DNA of 64,000 nucleotides from JASHUC01 sp963849095 (GTDB taxonomy: Bacteria > Pseudomonadota > Gammaproteobacteria > Steroidobacterales > Steroidobacteraceae), in the NCBI GenBank assembly GCA_963849095.1, contig CAWKGA010000002.1, positions 1-64,000 on the forward strand, given 5' to 3'. A program made the translations under genes and the position numbers. Of the stretch, positions 52,000 through 61,097 are shown in pieces. Numbering within the stretch: the stretch's first letter is position 1; the number at the start of each line of letters is the position of its first letter. The notes beneath the pieces were generated by a model. That model saw nothing but the letters and a program-made list of their open reading frames with translations, searched no databases and was not told the origin of the DNA.

Positions 52000-53025
52000 T
52001 CACCGCGGAATGAGCGGCCAGTACCCGGTGTGGTGGACGAGGATCTGTAGCTCGCTCCTGCGGTAATCGATGATGATCGCGTCCACTTTGCCGAGGGCGT
52101 CCATCCCGATCAAGATCGTCGGCTGCTTCGTCATGTGCCACACATCGAAGATGTGCAGGTCGCCGGTGGTGATGTGGGCGCCCCGGATCTGGACATCGCC
52201 CAGATAGATCGGCGGGAAATCGCTGCCCTCACCTCGGGTCATGGTATCGGTCGCGCCGAAGACGTCGTCCTGCGAGAACTTGCCGTGGGATCGACGCCGC
52301 GCGAGAGCCTCGCGCAAGGCAAGGTTGGCGATGCTCGACTGCGCGCCCGTGTCGATCACGGCCGTGACGGGAATGGAGCCGACGTGCGCCTGGGTGGTGA
52401 TCAAGCGGTTCCGGGAGATGTCGAGCGAGATCGTGTCGAAGCCTGCCGGCGCGCGGCGCTCGTGCGAGCGCCTGATGGAGATGCTGTCGTCGCGAAAGTC
52501 GATGACGATGCGCTTGTCGAGCAGCCCCTCCGTACCGAGCACGCCATCCGCTCCGCCGAATACGGCCGGCACGATCGGCAGCACGATGGACTTCATGAGC
52601 AAGTCGCCAACGAGCAGGGTGTCCACATGAATCGTGGGAACGACCGCCGAGCCCGTCACGCCGTTGAGCTTGATCGGCTGCGAGCCATCGGGGGTGATGC
52701 CGAGCGCCTGGGCCACCGACGCGGTCACGGCGGAGTGGCTGGCGCCCGTATCGATCACCAAGCGGAACGGCCCCTTGCCGTCGATGTAGACCGGGGCCCA
52801 GATCCGGCCGATCTGGTCGCGGAGCGTGGGGGCCACGAATCGCGGCTCCGGTGCCTGGACGGTGACTGACTGCTGCGGCCCGCTGGGCGCCACCTGAGGC
52901 GCCTCAGGATTCGGGGGGCTACCCGCGGCCGCGGCGGCACACGACAGCAGGCAGGACAGGACTGTCGTCCCTGCGCGCCATCGAGCGGTCCGACGGTGTG
53001 GAGTGCCCACGAGGTTTGCCGGCAT
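52000..53025 (-). CDS. secreted two-motif retropepsin-like aspartic protease
   Basis: 341 aa with an N-terminal signal or lipoprotein-like region (Ala/Cys-rich, to about residue 35). It has two retropepsin motifs: VIDTGASHS (D92) and VIDTGAQSS (D225), each followed by a hydrophobic ...GVLG or ILIGMD segment. Bacterial retropepsins usually carry one such motif and dimerise; here both halves are in one chain, as in pepsins. Target unknown. It lies between uppP and the GT9 gene, in the same direction. Confidence 0.85.
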   Translation of the reverse strand: MPANLVGTPHRRTARWRAGTTVLSCLLSCAAAAAGSPPNPEAPQVAPSGPQQSVTVQAPEPRFVAPTLRDQIGRIWAPVYIDGKGPFRLVIDTGASHSAVTASVAQALGITPDGSQPIKLNGVTGSAVVPTIHVDTLLVGDLLMKSIVLPIVPAVFGGADGVLGTEGLLDKRIVIDFRDDSISIRRSHERRAPAGFDTISLDISRNRLITTQAHVGSIPVTAVIDTGAQSSIANLALREALARRRSHGKFSQDDVFGATDTMTRGEGSDFPPIYLGDVQIRGAHITTGDLHIFDVWHMTKQPTILIGMDALGKVDAIIIDYRRSELQILVHHTGYWPLIPR

Positions 53026-53057
53026 CCCGTCTCATCCCAAGGCCCAGGGCGAGCCGA

Positions 53058-54269
53058 TCATACACCGCCCCTCCGGTGCTGTTGCCAAATGCTCTGGCAG
53101 CGATCGGCGACAGCGCGCGGCGAGCAGCGCGCGACGTCGAGCGAGAGGTCGCAGGGCTTCATCGGCCCATACAGAGCCGGATCCGAGGCACGGAAGAGCG
53201 CGATCGTCGGCACCGCCGTCGAGCCCGCGAGATGCATCGGCCCCGTATCCGCCGAGACGAACAGGCGCATCGCCGACATTGCGGCGGTCAGCGCGCGGGG
53301 TGACGGAAGATGCAAGGATGCGCAGCGCGGATCGGTCGGGACGCTGGCGGGTGAAGGCAGGACCTCGACGGGAATCGCATCCGGCTGCAGCTCCAGGAAT
53401 GCGTCCAGGAAGGCGCGCCAGTAGGCCGGGGCGACCGCCTTCAGTCCCGTGGCGTGAGCAAAGAAGCCGAATGCCTCAGCCGTCCCGGCGCGGCCCTTCG
53501 CCGCGACGGCACGGGCGATCGCCGCACGGCCCGCTTCGATCTCCTGCGGCTCGAGAGGCAGCCACAGCCGGACGTCGCGAGGATCACAGTCCAGCCCGAG
53601 CGCCCGGCTCAGCAGGAATTCCGGCTGCGCCGCTTGATGCATGGACGTGTCCGGAAACGGTATGGCATGCGTGAGCGGCGACCACTGGTCATCGGTTGCG
53701 AACCCGAGACGATAGCGGGCGCGCGCGAGCATCAGAACCATGCGCCCGCTCGTGGAGTTCGGCGCGGGATCGATGACGAGATCGAAACGCTCGCGCCGCA
53801 CGCGGCGGACGGCTGCCAGGTATCGCCAAACGAGCCGCACGCCCTTGTACGGGAAGAGGATGATGCGGCGCACGCCGGGCAGGCTCCCGAGCAGATCGTC
53901 GGCCTTCGGGTAGGCTATCGCGAGATCGACGGAGGCGTGCGGCAGCAGCTCGTGAATCCGATGGATGAGCGGGGTGAGGAAGACCGCATTGCCCATGCGG
54001 GCGTTGATGCGGCAGATCAAGACGCTCGAGATCTCATCGCGTATCAACCGGTCCGAGTAGGCGCGAGGGCCGATGAGCCGTGCCGCGGTCTGCCCGATGC
54101 GGTAGCGCAGATTCGCGCGCAGCTCGCGCAAGGCGTGGCGGACGTGCGAGGAAGCCTTTCCCGGCGGTGCTGGCGGGGCACCTGCCCGAGGAAGGCCGGG
54201 GTCGGGGTGCGGCGTGGCTGGAAAGCGCCCGTAAATGGGGAGTGCTCCCGCAAAGCGTTCATTGTACAT
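53058..54269 (-). CDS. glycosyltransferase family 9 (heptosyltransferase-like)
   Basis: 403 aa. The GT9 pattern is visible: VLICRINARMGNAVFLTPLIHRIHELLP at the start of the first Rossmann domain and the C-terminal SADTGPMHLAGSTAVPTIALF donor-binding segment. ADP-heptose:LPS heptosyltransferases (WaaF/WaaC) have this form. The donor Asp-Thr-Gly-Pro-His set is present. The N-terminal 60 residues are Pro-rich and unconserved, so the start may be further in. Likely LPS core synthesis. Confidence 0.87.
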   Translation of the reverse strand: MYNERFAGALPIYGRFPATPHPDPGLPRAGAPPAPPGKASSHVRHALRELRANLRYRIGQTAARLIGPRAYSDRLIRDEISSVLICRINARMGNAVFLTPLIHRIHELLPHASVDLAIAYPKADDLLGSLPGVRRIILFPYKGVRLVWRYLAAVRRVRRERFDLVIDPAPNSTSGRMVLMLARARYRLGFATDDQWSPLTHAIPFPDTSMHQAAQPEFLLSRALGLDCDPRDVRLWLPLEPQEIEAGRAAIARAVAAKGRAGTAEAFGFFAHATGLKAVAPAYWRAFLDAFLELQPDAIPVEVLPSPASVPTDPRCASLHLPSPRALTAAMSAMRLFVSADTGPMHLAGSTAVPTIALFRASDPALYGPMKPCDLSLDVARCSPRAVADRCQSIWQQHRRGGV

Positions 54270-54329
54270 GACGCCCGTCGCAGCGGCCGGCCCTACGACG
54301 GCGGGCGCAAAAGCGCACCGGCCGCGGGG

Positions 54330-55652
54330 TCAGTAGGCGAGGTACGGTCCCACGCCCGCTGAGGTGTTCGCTCCCGTGATGGCGAAGTAAACGTTGCGGC
54401 CGAAGAAGAACGGCAGGCCCCAGTCGAAGGTCGCGCCTTGCAGGCCGGGAGTGAGCAGCGCTCCGAGATCATTGAACGCGGCGTACGACCTGTACGAGGC
54501 GGCCGCGTAGAGCTGTGAGGCATTGGCGACACTGAAGGTCGCGGTCGCGGAACCGAGGAAGCCGGCGTAGCTCGCGTTCGTCGCAGTGAGCGTGACCGTC
54601 GAGGAGGGGCAGTAGTAGTAGCCGCCGCTGCACTCCGTGATGCCGGGATCGGAGAAGAAGAAGGCGTCGGATCCGGTATCGAAGTCGCCCGCGAGCTCGC
54701 TGCCGTTGAAGTCCGTCGTGATGGAGGCTGATTGCGGATCGGCCTCAAGCACGGTCGCTGAGCCGAGCCCGTTGTTGGCTTCCGTGCCGATGCCGAAGAC
54801 GAGCGAGCCACTGACTGTCGCCGCGCCCGATTCGGAAATCGACGGAAGCTCGATGACAACGCCATTGTTGTCGACTGCGAACGATGCGACCGGGTTGCTC
54901 ACCTGCTGCGCGAGACTCACCGTGGTGCTCGTGCAGGCGCCCGTCGGTGAGCACGTGTAGTACTGCGCGGCGTAGGGGTATTCCGTGCACCCGACTCCGC
55001 AATCCTGCACCAGCAGGCCGATGCCGAGAATGCCGTTTGAGCCGAGCGTTTGGGAAGAGTCCTCGGGATAGTTCGCGCCGGCGCTTGCGCAATCCTCCGG
55101 CACGCTCGGGGCGCCCGGGACCGCGATGACGTGCACCGGTATGTCCGCGGCCGTCTCACTAGCCACGTGGACATCGGCCATCGCCACGGGACCCCAAACG
55201 TAGCTGTCCGCGAAATCCTGGCACCTGTAGAGCGGCTCGCCGTTCACCAGCTCCGTCGGAAGCGCTGATGCGGTGGCGCCAAGAGCCGACGACAAGATTC
55301 TCAGCCCGTAGGAAGCGGTGTCGACCGCGACGTGGTCGATGGTCTGGCAAACCGTGGCGCTTCCGGGCGCGCACAAGGTGACGGACACGTACAGCTGGTT
55401 GAAGGTCACAAACTGCTGAGGATCGGGTCCGTTGTCCACCACGACGGGCGCGACATTCGGCGCCGTACCCGCGATGGGGTTTGCGCCCGAGCTGCTGCTG
55501 GAACTACTGCTCGAGCTGCTGCTGGAACCGCTACTACTCGAGCCGCCGCCGGCAGATCCGCCTCCCGAGCCGCCCCCTCCTGCACAGCCGGCGACGCCCA
55601 TGACGAGGAGCCCCATTGCGAGGGGCAGGGTGAGCCGCTGACAGTTGGTCAT
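54330..55652 (-). CDS. DUF3443 lipoprotein (pepsin-like pattern), copy A
   Basis: 440 aa. Lipobox VAGC (Cys23), a Gly/Ser linker (about 24-56, mainly Ser), then the DUF3443 domain. Motif 1 is AVDTASYGLRIL (D111), NGILGIG at 206-212, and motif 2 FDTGSDAFFF (D325). These resemble the two catalytic motifs and the DGILGLG segment of pepsin-type proteases, but the first motif has Ala for Gly. Function unknown. It is 154 bases downstream of its paralogue. Confidence 0.85.
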   Translation of the reverse strand: MTNCQRLTLPLAMGLLVMGVAGCAGGGGSGGGSAGGGSSSSGSSSSSSSSSSSSSGANPIAGTAPNVAPVVVDNGPDPQQFVTFNQLYVSVTLCAPGSATVCQTIDHVAVDTASYGLRILSSALGATASALPTELVNGEPLYRCQDFADSYVWGPVAMADVHVASETAADIPVHVIAVPGAPSVPEDCASAGANYPEDSSQTLGSNGILGIGLLVQDCGVGCTEYPYAAQYYTCSPTGACTSTTVSLAQQVSNPVASFAVDNNGVVIELPSISESGAATVSGSLVFGIGTEANNGLGSATVLEADPQSASITTDFNGSELAGDFDTGSDAFFFSDPGITECSGGYYYCPSSTVTLTATNASYAGFLGSATATFSVANASQLYAAASYRSYAAFNDLGALLTPGLQGATFDWGLPFFFGRNVYFAITGANTSAGVGPYLAY

Positions 55653-55806
55653 TTGTTCTGCGGTCTGCGAGCGCGCGCCGATTACGATGGATCGTACACA
55701 GATACGATCGGTTACCGCAAACGGGGGCTTACAGGCCCGTGGACGGCCGCACGCGCCGAACGACGATGCGGATCAGAGCCGACGGCCCATCCAGGCGCGC
55801 GACCGG

Positions 55807-57132
55807 CTAGAAGGCGTAGTACGGCCCCTCACCCACCGGCGTATTCATACCCTGGATGGCCGTGAAGACATTGCGGCCGAAGTAGAAGGGCAGACCGAAG
55901 TCAAAAACCTCCCCCGCATCCGGGAAACCGGTTCCGAGGGTACCCGCAAGGTCGTTGAATGCCGCAAACGACACATTGAGATTTTCCGCATTGGCGACGC
56001 TGAAATCCAACACGCTGGACGCATTGCCATTGTAGCCAGCGATCGTGGCCGAAAGACTGAGGGTGGAATTGGGACAGTAGAATCCCGTGTCCGCGGTGCA
56101 CTGCGCGATGCTGCTGTCCGTGAAAAAGTAACCGTTGGAGCCGCTGTCGAGGGTGCTCTCGGTCAGGCTCTGGCCATTGAACGTAGCGGTGATGGAGCCG
56201 TCGATCGGACTCGCCTGATACACGGTTGCACTGCCGAGTCCATTGTTACTCTCGGTGCCAATGCCGAACACGAGTGCGCCCGTAGCCGTCGCCGCACCAG
56301 CCGATGGAACCGATGCAAGCTCGACGATGACCCCGTTATCGTCGACCAGGAAGTAGCCGACCGGATTGCTGACCTGCTGTGCCACGTCCACCCCCAACGT
56401 GGTGTCCGTGCAGGCGCTCGGGGAGGAACAGACGTAATAATACGTCGGTAAATTCCCGCCTCCGGGCGCACAACCCGGCCCGCAGTCCGACACGAATGGG
56501 CCGACCCCGAGGACACCGTTGGCTCCGAACGTCGGCACCGTGTCCTCCGGATTGTTCACGCTCGCCTGCTCACAGTCGGTTGGCACATCGGGGTAGTTCG
56601 AGCTCCCGATGAGCTGCGTGGGAACGGCGCTCGTTGAGGTCTCCCCGGAGACAGTGATGTCTGCCGTGACAACCGGCCCCCAGCTGTAGCCGTCCGCGAA
56701 GACCGCGCATTCAGCGAGCGGCTCACCGCTATTCGCATCAATCTCCGGGGGCAACAGCGACGTGTTCACCGCCGCACCGTTGACATCGGTGGCATCGGCA
56801 AGAAGTCTCAAGCCGTAGGACTGAGTATCGACCTGAATGTTGTCGAAGGTCTGGCACTGGGTGGTGTCGTTCGGATTGCAGACCGTCACGCTCACGTAGG
56901 CCAGATTCGCCTCGCATTCCCCGCTGACGGGGCCGCAGTCCACCTCCATGGCCGCGACGTTCGGGGCCGCCGAAGCAATCGTTTGCGTCGGGCCGGGGCC
57001 GGAGCCGGAACTGCTCGAGCTGCCGGAACTACTCGAGCCGCCGCCTCCGCAGCCAGCCAGGCACCCGATCGCGAGCCCCATTCCAACCACGAGCATTCGG
57101 CGCACGAACATCCCTCTGACAGTGTGGTGCAT
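55807..57132 (-). CDS. DUF3443 lipoprotein (pepsin-like pattern), copy B
   Basis: 441 aa paralogue of the neighbouring gene, with the same order: lipobox LAGC (Cys28), Gly/Ser linker, VDTQSYGLRLL (D102), NGVLGVG (205-211), LDSGSNGYFF (D329). Motif 1 has Gln for Gly and motif 2 is DSGS. Many paired Cys suggest disulfides and an exported protein. The adjoining DUF2844 gene is the known neighbour of DUF3443 genes in proteobacteria. An internal ATG at 57111 is an alternative start. Confidence 0.85.
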   Translation of the reverse strand: MHHTVRGMFVRRMLVVGMGLAIGCLAGCGGGGSSSSGSSSSSGSGPGPTQTIASAAPNVAAMEVDCGPVSGECEANLAYVSVTVCNPNDTTQCQTFDNIQVDTQSYGLRLLADATDVNGAAVNTSLLPPEIDANSGEPLAECAVFADGYSWGPVVTADITVSGETSTSAVPTQLIGSSNYPDVPTDCEQASVNNPEDTVPTFGANGVLGVGPFVSDCGPGCAPGGGNLPTYYYVCSSPSACTDTTLGVDVAQQVSNPVGYFLVDDNGVIVELASVPSAGAATATGALVFGIGTESNNGLGSATVYQASPIDGSITATFNGQSLTESTLDSGSNGYFFTDSSIAQCTADTGFYCPNSTLSLSATIAGYNGNASSVLDFSVANAENLNVSFAAFNDLAGTLGTGFPDAGEVFDFGLPFYFGRNVFTAIQGMNTPVGEGPYYAF

Positions 57133-57164
57133 GCAACGATTACGGCGTGAACATCTATTGACAG

Positions 57165-57632
57165 CTACTGGATGACCGCGGCGGTGACGTTCGGCGGCAG
57201 CAACGATGGAACGTAAGCCCGCCCGATGTACGACCGCATGCGTGCATTCGACTGCACGACCAGATCGGACGCGCTCACCTGGAAGTGGCGGCGCGTACCG
57301 GCATTGTGCGGAGCCGCCTGTGCCGCGGCGGCGTACTGCTGAAAGTAAGACCCGAAAATCTGGCTGAGGTTGGGTATCGTCGGCCCATGCCAGCTCACGC
57401 CGAACACCATGCCGCTCGGCGATAAATATTCGTTCACCACGGTGCCGGAGGGCAGGTCAAGCTCCTGCACCGAATAGCCGGCGCCCGATGTGGCGTCCTT
57501 CACCTGGGCTTTCAGGTGCGCGCCGTCCGTCTGCACCGAATCGACGCTGCCGCCGAGGCCCGCCAGCGCAGGCGGCGACGCCTGCCACAGCAGCGCCAAG
57601 CCGACGACGGTTGTGTACCAATACGTGCGCAT
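57165..57632 (-). CDS. DUF2844 exported protein
   Basis: 155 aa with a signal peptide (cleavage after PPALA, near residue 24). The body has YSVQELDLPSGTVVNEYLSPSGMVFGVSWHGP and RRHFQVSASDLVVQSNARMRSYIGRAYVP, typical of DUF2844. Function unknown. It is 10 bases after the LTXXQ gene and 32 before DUF3443 copy B, so these four genes are probably one operon. Confidence 0.85.
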   Translation of the reverse strand: MRTYWYTTVVGLALLWQASPPALAGLGGSVDSVQTDGAHLKAQVKDATSGAGYSVQELDLPSGTVVNEYLSPSGMVFGVSWHGPTIPNLSQIFGSYFQQYAAAAQAAPHNAGTRRHFQVSASDLVVQSNARMRSYIGRAYVPSLLPPNVTAAVIQ

Positions 57633-57642
57633 CGGGACGAGC

Positions 57643-58374
57643 TCAGTTCCCGGAGGAACTGCTCGAGCTGCTGCCGGAGTGCCGCTGCTGCCTTCTCTGC
57701 TGCATCCTCTGCTGCATCCTCTGTCGCATCTGCTGCATCCTCTCCCGCCGGTGCTGCATCCTCACCTGGTCGGCCGCGAGGAGCGTCGCGAGATCGCGCC
57801 GTTGCGTGGGCGTCAGGACATCATAGACCTGCGTCGCGAGCTGGCTCTCTCTCTGGATACGATCGGCGGCTCTGTCCTTCGCGGCCTGCACCGCCCTCGC
57901 AAATTCGGGGCTGCCGGGATTCCCGAGCGCGGTGATATCAAACGGCGGTGCCGCGCCCTGCTGGCGCTGCTTACGAGCCTGGGTGAGCAGATCCCTCACG
58001 CGCTGACGCTCCTCAACCGAGAGATTGAGCTCGCGGACCTGCCGCAGGAGCACTCCGACCAACGCCTGACCCTGTCCCCGGTGCAGGCCTCGCCCACGGT
58101 GCCAGCGGTGGTCGCCGCCCCGGTGATTCCGGCCGCCCCGGTGATTCCGGCCGCCCCGGTGATTCCAGCCGCGCCGATGAGCCGAGTCGCCCCGACCGTT
58201 CTGCCCGCGCCCGGGACCCCAATGGTTTCCCTCGCCTTGGCCCGCAGCAAGCGGCGGGCCCGCCGAACTGGCGCCGGTTCCATCAGCGCTCTGGGCATTG
58301 GCCGCGGAAATGGCGCCGATACCGAGGCCGGCGATCGCGGCGGCCAGCATCAGGCATCTTATGTTGTGCTTCAT
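57643..58374 (-). CDS. LTXXQ-motif periplasmic protein (Spy/CpxP-like)
   Basis: 243 aa. A signal peptide (cleavage after ANAQ near residue 28) is followed by a Gly/Arg/His/Asn-rich repeat region (about 50-100) and a helical domain with NLSVEERQRVRDLL and LTPTQRRDLATLL, the two LTXXQ-type repeats of Spy/CpxP. These are periplasmic chaperones or metal/stress proteins. A Gln/Arg/Met-rich helix and a Ser tail end the protein. Start 58374 is chosen because it begins the signal peptide (MKHNIRCLML); earlier sequence in frame is not signal-like. Confidence 0.8.
   Translation of the reverse strand: MKHNIRCLMLAAAIAGLGIGAISAANAQSADGTGASSAGPPLAAGQGEGNHWGPGRGQNGRGDSAHRRGWNHRGGRNHRGGRNHRGGDHRWHRGRGLHRGQGQALVGVLLRQVRELNLSVEERQRVRDLLTQARKQRQQGAAPPFDITALGNPGSPEFARAVQAAKDRAADRIQRESQLATQVYDVLTPTQRRDLATLLAADQVRMQHRRERMQQMRQRMQQRMQQRRQQRHSGSSSSSSSGN
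58123..58176. repeat. 18-bp tandem repeat, about three copies
   Basis: GTGATTCC recurs at 58123, 58141 and 58159 on the plus strand, an 18-bp period. It encodes the repeated six-residue GGRNHR unit in the LTXXQ protein. Confidence 0.85.
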
Positions 58375-58672
58375 GAGTCCATATCCTACCAAATCGAGCC
58401 AGACTGTTACGGACTGTTGCCGCCGAGTCCCGGCGAACCCGGCGGAGACCGCGCACCGCAATTCGACCGGTTCCGAGCGGCAGTGTTCCCGTGGGAGCAC
58501 CGGTCGTACAGCGTCCCGTCCTCAATTCGGTTGACGCTTCAACCAACCGCATCGTGACAGGTGCCGCGCACGATAATCGCGCCGGACCTCGGGGGCAAGT
58601 AAGGGAATGTGATCAAAAACACACTCCTGCGCGCACGGCGGGGCCGTCTCTCTGCCCGGCAGCAAGCCCCAC

Positions 58673-59965
58673 TCAACCAAACGGAGCGCGCCGCACGATG
58701 GTTTGATCCCGCTCCGGACCGGTGGAGACCATGTCGATCGGCACGCCCGCGAGGGCCTCGATGCGATCGAGGTAGCGCCGGGCATTCTCGGGCAGGGCAC
58801 CATATTCCGTGATGCCCACGGTCGACTGCTTCCAGCCCGGCATCTCCTCATACACCGGCTCGACCTCGGCGTAGGCGTCGACGAAGAGCGGCGGCGCTGA
58901 CGCGGTGTCGTGGCCGATGCGATAGCCCACGCAGATCCGGATGGTCTCGAGCGCATCGAGGACGTCGAGCTTGGTCATGACGAGACCCGTCACGCTCGAT
59001 TGCACGACGCATTGGCGCAGCACCACCGCGTCGAACCAGCCGCAGCGCCGCTTGCGACCTGTTACTGAGCCGAACTCGCGGCCGACCCGTGCGAGGTACT
59101 CTCCGTCCTCATCGAAGAGCTCCGTCGGAAAGGGGCCTGCGCCGACGCGTGTGGTGTACGCCTTGACGATGCCGAGCACTTCGTCGAACGCGCGCGGACC
59201 GATGCCCGTCCCCGTTCCGGCAAAACCCGCGGTGGTGTTCGACGACGTGACGTACGGATAAGTGCCGAGATCAACGTCGAGCATGGCGGCCTGCGCGCCC
59301 TCGAAGAGCACGTTTGCTCCGGCTGTCCGCAGTTGATGCAGGGCGCGGCTCACGTCGGACACGAGCGGCCGCAAGCGCTCGCTCCACGCAAGCTGCTCAT
59401 CGAGCGTCCGCTGAAAGTCAACCGGCGGCTGCTTGAAATATCTCTGCAGCACGAAGTTGTGGAAGTCGAGGACCTCCCCGAGCTTCGCGGCAAAGCGGTC
59501 GCGCTGGAACAGATCGGCGACGCGCACGGCCCGGCGCGCGACCTTGTCCTCGTACGCCGGGCCGATGCCGCGGCCGGTCGTGCCGATGGCGTTCGTGCCG
59601 CGCGCTTGCTCGCGCGCGCGGTCGAGCGCCACGTGCGACGGCAGGATGAGCGGGCAGTTCGGCGAGACACGCAGGCGCTCGAGCACCGGCACACCCTGCT
59701 GCAGCAGCATGTCGGCTTCGCTCATCAGGGCCTCGAGCGACAGCACGACACCGTTGCCGATGAAGCAGCGCACTCCCTCGCGGAGGATCCCGGAGGGGAT
59801 GAGCGAGAGCACGGTCTTGCGCCCGCCGATGACGAGCGTGTGGCCCGCGTTGTGCCCGCCCTGGAACCTCGCGACGGCCGCCGCCCGCTCGGCGAGCAGG
59901 TCGACCACCTTCCCCTTGCCCTCATCGCCCCACTGGGTGCCGATGACGATGACGAACTTGCCCAT
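58673..59965 (-). CDS. purA: adenylosuccinate synthetase
   Basis: 430 aa, standard length. GTP and IMP binding motifs: GTQWGDEGKGK at the N-terminus, FQGGHNAGHT, GTTGRGIGPAYEDK, and YPYVTSSNTTAG. The segment usually FEGAQG reads FEGAQA here, a mild change. It makes adenylosuccinate in AMP synthesis. It lies 20 bases after the DUF2065 gene, closing the hfq-hflX-hflKC-purA block. Confidence 0.97.
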   Translation of the reverse strand: MGKFVIVIGTQWGDEGKGKVVDLLAERAAAVARFQGGHNAGHTLVIGGRKTVLSLIPSGILREGVRCFIGNGVVLSLEALMSEADMLLQQGVPVLERLRVSPNCPLILPSHVALDRAREQARGTNAIGTTGRGIGPAYEDKVARRAVRVADLFQRDRFAAKLGEVLDFHNFVLQRYFKQPPVDFQRTLDEQLAWSERLRPLVSDVSRALHQLRTAGANVLFEGAQAAMLDVDLGTYPYVTSSNTTAGFAGTGTGIGPRAFDEVLGIVKAYTTRVGAGPFPTELFDEDGEYLARVGREFGSVTGRKRRCGWFDAVVLRQCVVQSSVTGLVMTKLDVLDALETIRICVGYRIGHDTASAPPLFVDAYAEVEPVYEEMPGWKQSTVGITEYGALPENARRYLDRIEALAGVPIDMVSTGPERDQTIVRRAPFG

Positions 59966-59985
59966 GGCTCACCCGGCCGATCCGC

Positions 59986-60180
59986 TCAGCGCACCAGAAT
60001 CAGGATGAGGACGCCGACGAGCATGCTGCCGAGGCCCGCGATCCGCAAGTCGCGGTCGCCGATGGCGAGCAGCTTCGCGAGCATCTTCTTCATGCCCGCG
60101 GGATTCGCGAAGGGCATGATCCCCTCGATCACGAGGAACAGCGCGAGCGCCGCGGCGAGGTCGGAGAATTTGAAGATCAA
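59986..60180 (-). CDS. DUF2065 (YjeT-like) small membrane protein
   Basis: 64 aa with two predicted membrane helices (about 8-25 and 45-63). LFLVIEGIMPFANP is the DUF2065 signature. It sits between hflC and purA as yjeT does in E. coli. Function unknown. Confidence 0.88.
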   Translation of the reverse strand: MIFKFSDLAAALALFLVIEGIMPFANPAGMKKMLAKLLAIGDRDLRIAGLGSMLVGVLILILVR

Positions 60181-60221
60181 GCGGGATCGTTCCTCGGTGG
60201 ATTGCCAGTGAGCGCGCGGCC

Positions 60222-61097
60222 TCAGCGACGCGCGCGTCCGGGGTTCTGCATGTACCGGAAGAACTCGCTATCGGGGGAAAGCACGAGCACGCCGTTGCTC
60301 TTCCCGAGCGAGCGCTCGTACGCCTGGAGGCTCCGATAGAAGGCATAGAACTCGGGATCCACCGAGTAGGCCCGCGCGTAAATACCGGCGGCCTCGGCGT
60401 CCGCCGCGCCCTTGATCTCGAGCGCAGTGCGCTGCGCGCCGGAGATGATCTCGGTGTGGTTGCGATCCGCGGCGGCCCTGATGCCGGTCGCGGCACTCTC
60501 TCCCTCGGCCCTCAGGTGATTCGCCGTCTTCGCGAAATCCTCCTTCATGTCCTCGTACACTCGGTCCGCGACCTCATCCGGCAGCTCGATACTCTGCACG
60601 CGGACGTCGACGAGCTGGATCCCGAGCGCGGACACGGCGCGGCTCGCGGCTGCGAGCGACTCGTTCGTCACCGCCGCGCGATCCGCCGTGACGACCTCAC
60701 CGAGCGTGCGCTGCGCCACGTCGCTCTTCATCCCATCCGTGACGATGTCCGCGATGCGCTCGCCCGCGCTCTTCTCACTGCCGCCCGTCGCCTCGTAGTA
60801 GACCGTCGGGTCCACGACGCGCCACTTGATGTAGGAGTCGATGATGAGCGACCGGTTGTCCTTCGTGAGGAACGCCTGCATGGGATTCGATTGCGTGAGG
60901 ATGCGGCGATCGAACTTCACGACCTGGTCCCATGGCAGCTTCCAGTGCAGACCGGGCCGGTAGCCGGTGGCGACGATGGCGCCGAACTCGGTGCGGATCG
61001 CGAAGTCGTACTCGTTGACCGAGAAAAGCGACGTGAGCGCCCCGAGCAGCACGAGCACCGCCGCGATGATGATGATCGAGACAGGACGGGCGGACAT
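60222..61097 (-). CDS. hflC: HflC, modulator of FtsH
   Basis: 291 aa SPFH/prohibitin-family protein with an N-terminal membrane anchor (about 7-25) and a periplasmic stomatin-like domain (NEYDFAIRTEFGAIV, RPGLHWKLPW). With HflK it forms a membrane cage around FtsH and limits its proteolysis. The start overlaps the hflK stop by one base. Confidence 0.96.
   Translation of the reverse strand: MSARPVSIIIIAAVLVLLGALTSLFSVNEYDFAIRTEFGAIVATGYRPGLHWKLPWDQVVKFDRRILTQSNPMQAFLTKDNRSLIIDSYIKWRVVDPTVYYEATGGSEKSAGERIADIVTDGMKSDVAQRTLGEVVTADRAAVTNESLAAASRAVSALGIQLVDVRVQSIELPDEVADRVYEDMKEDFAKTANHLRAEGESAATGIRAAADRNHTEIISGAQRTALEIKGAADAEAAGIYARAYSVDPEFYAFYRSLQAYERSLGKSNGVLVLSPDSEFFRYMQNPGRARR

Noticed and set aside
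58123..58176. short tandem repeats as a CRISPR-like array
   Set aside because: Units are contiguous with no spacers, lie inside a coding region and have no cas genes nearby.
57490..58557. plus-strand frame with Pro/Ala repeats over the LTXXQ gene
   Set aside because: The repeats come from the 18-bp repeat read in reverse. The minus-strand frame has a signal peptide and LTXXQ motifs.
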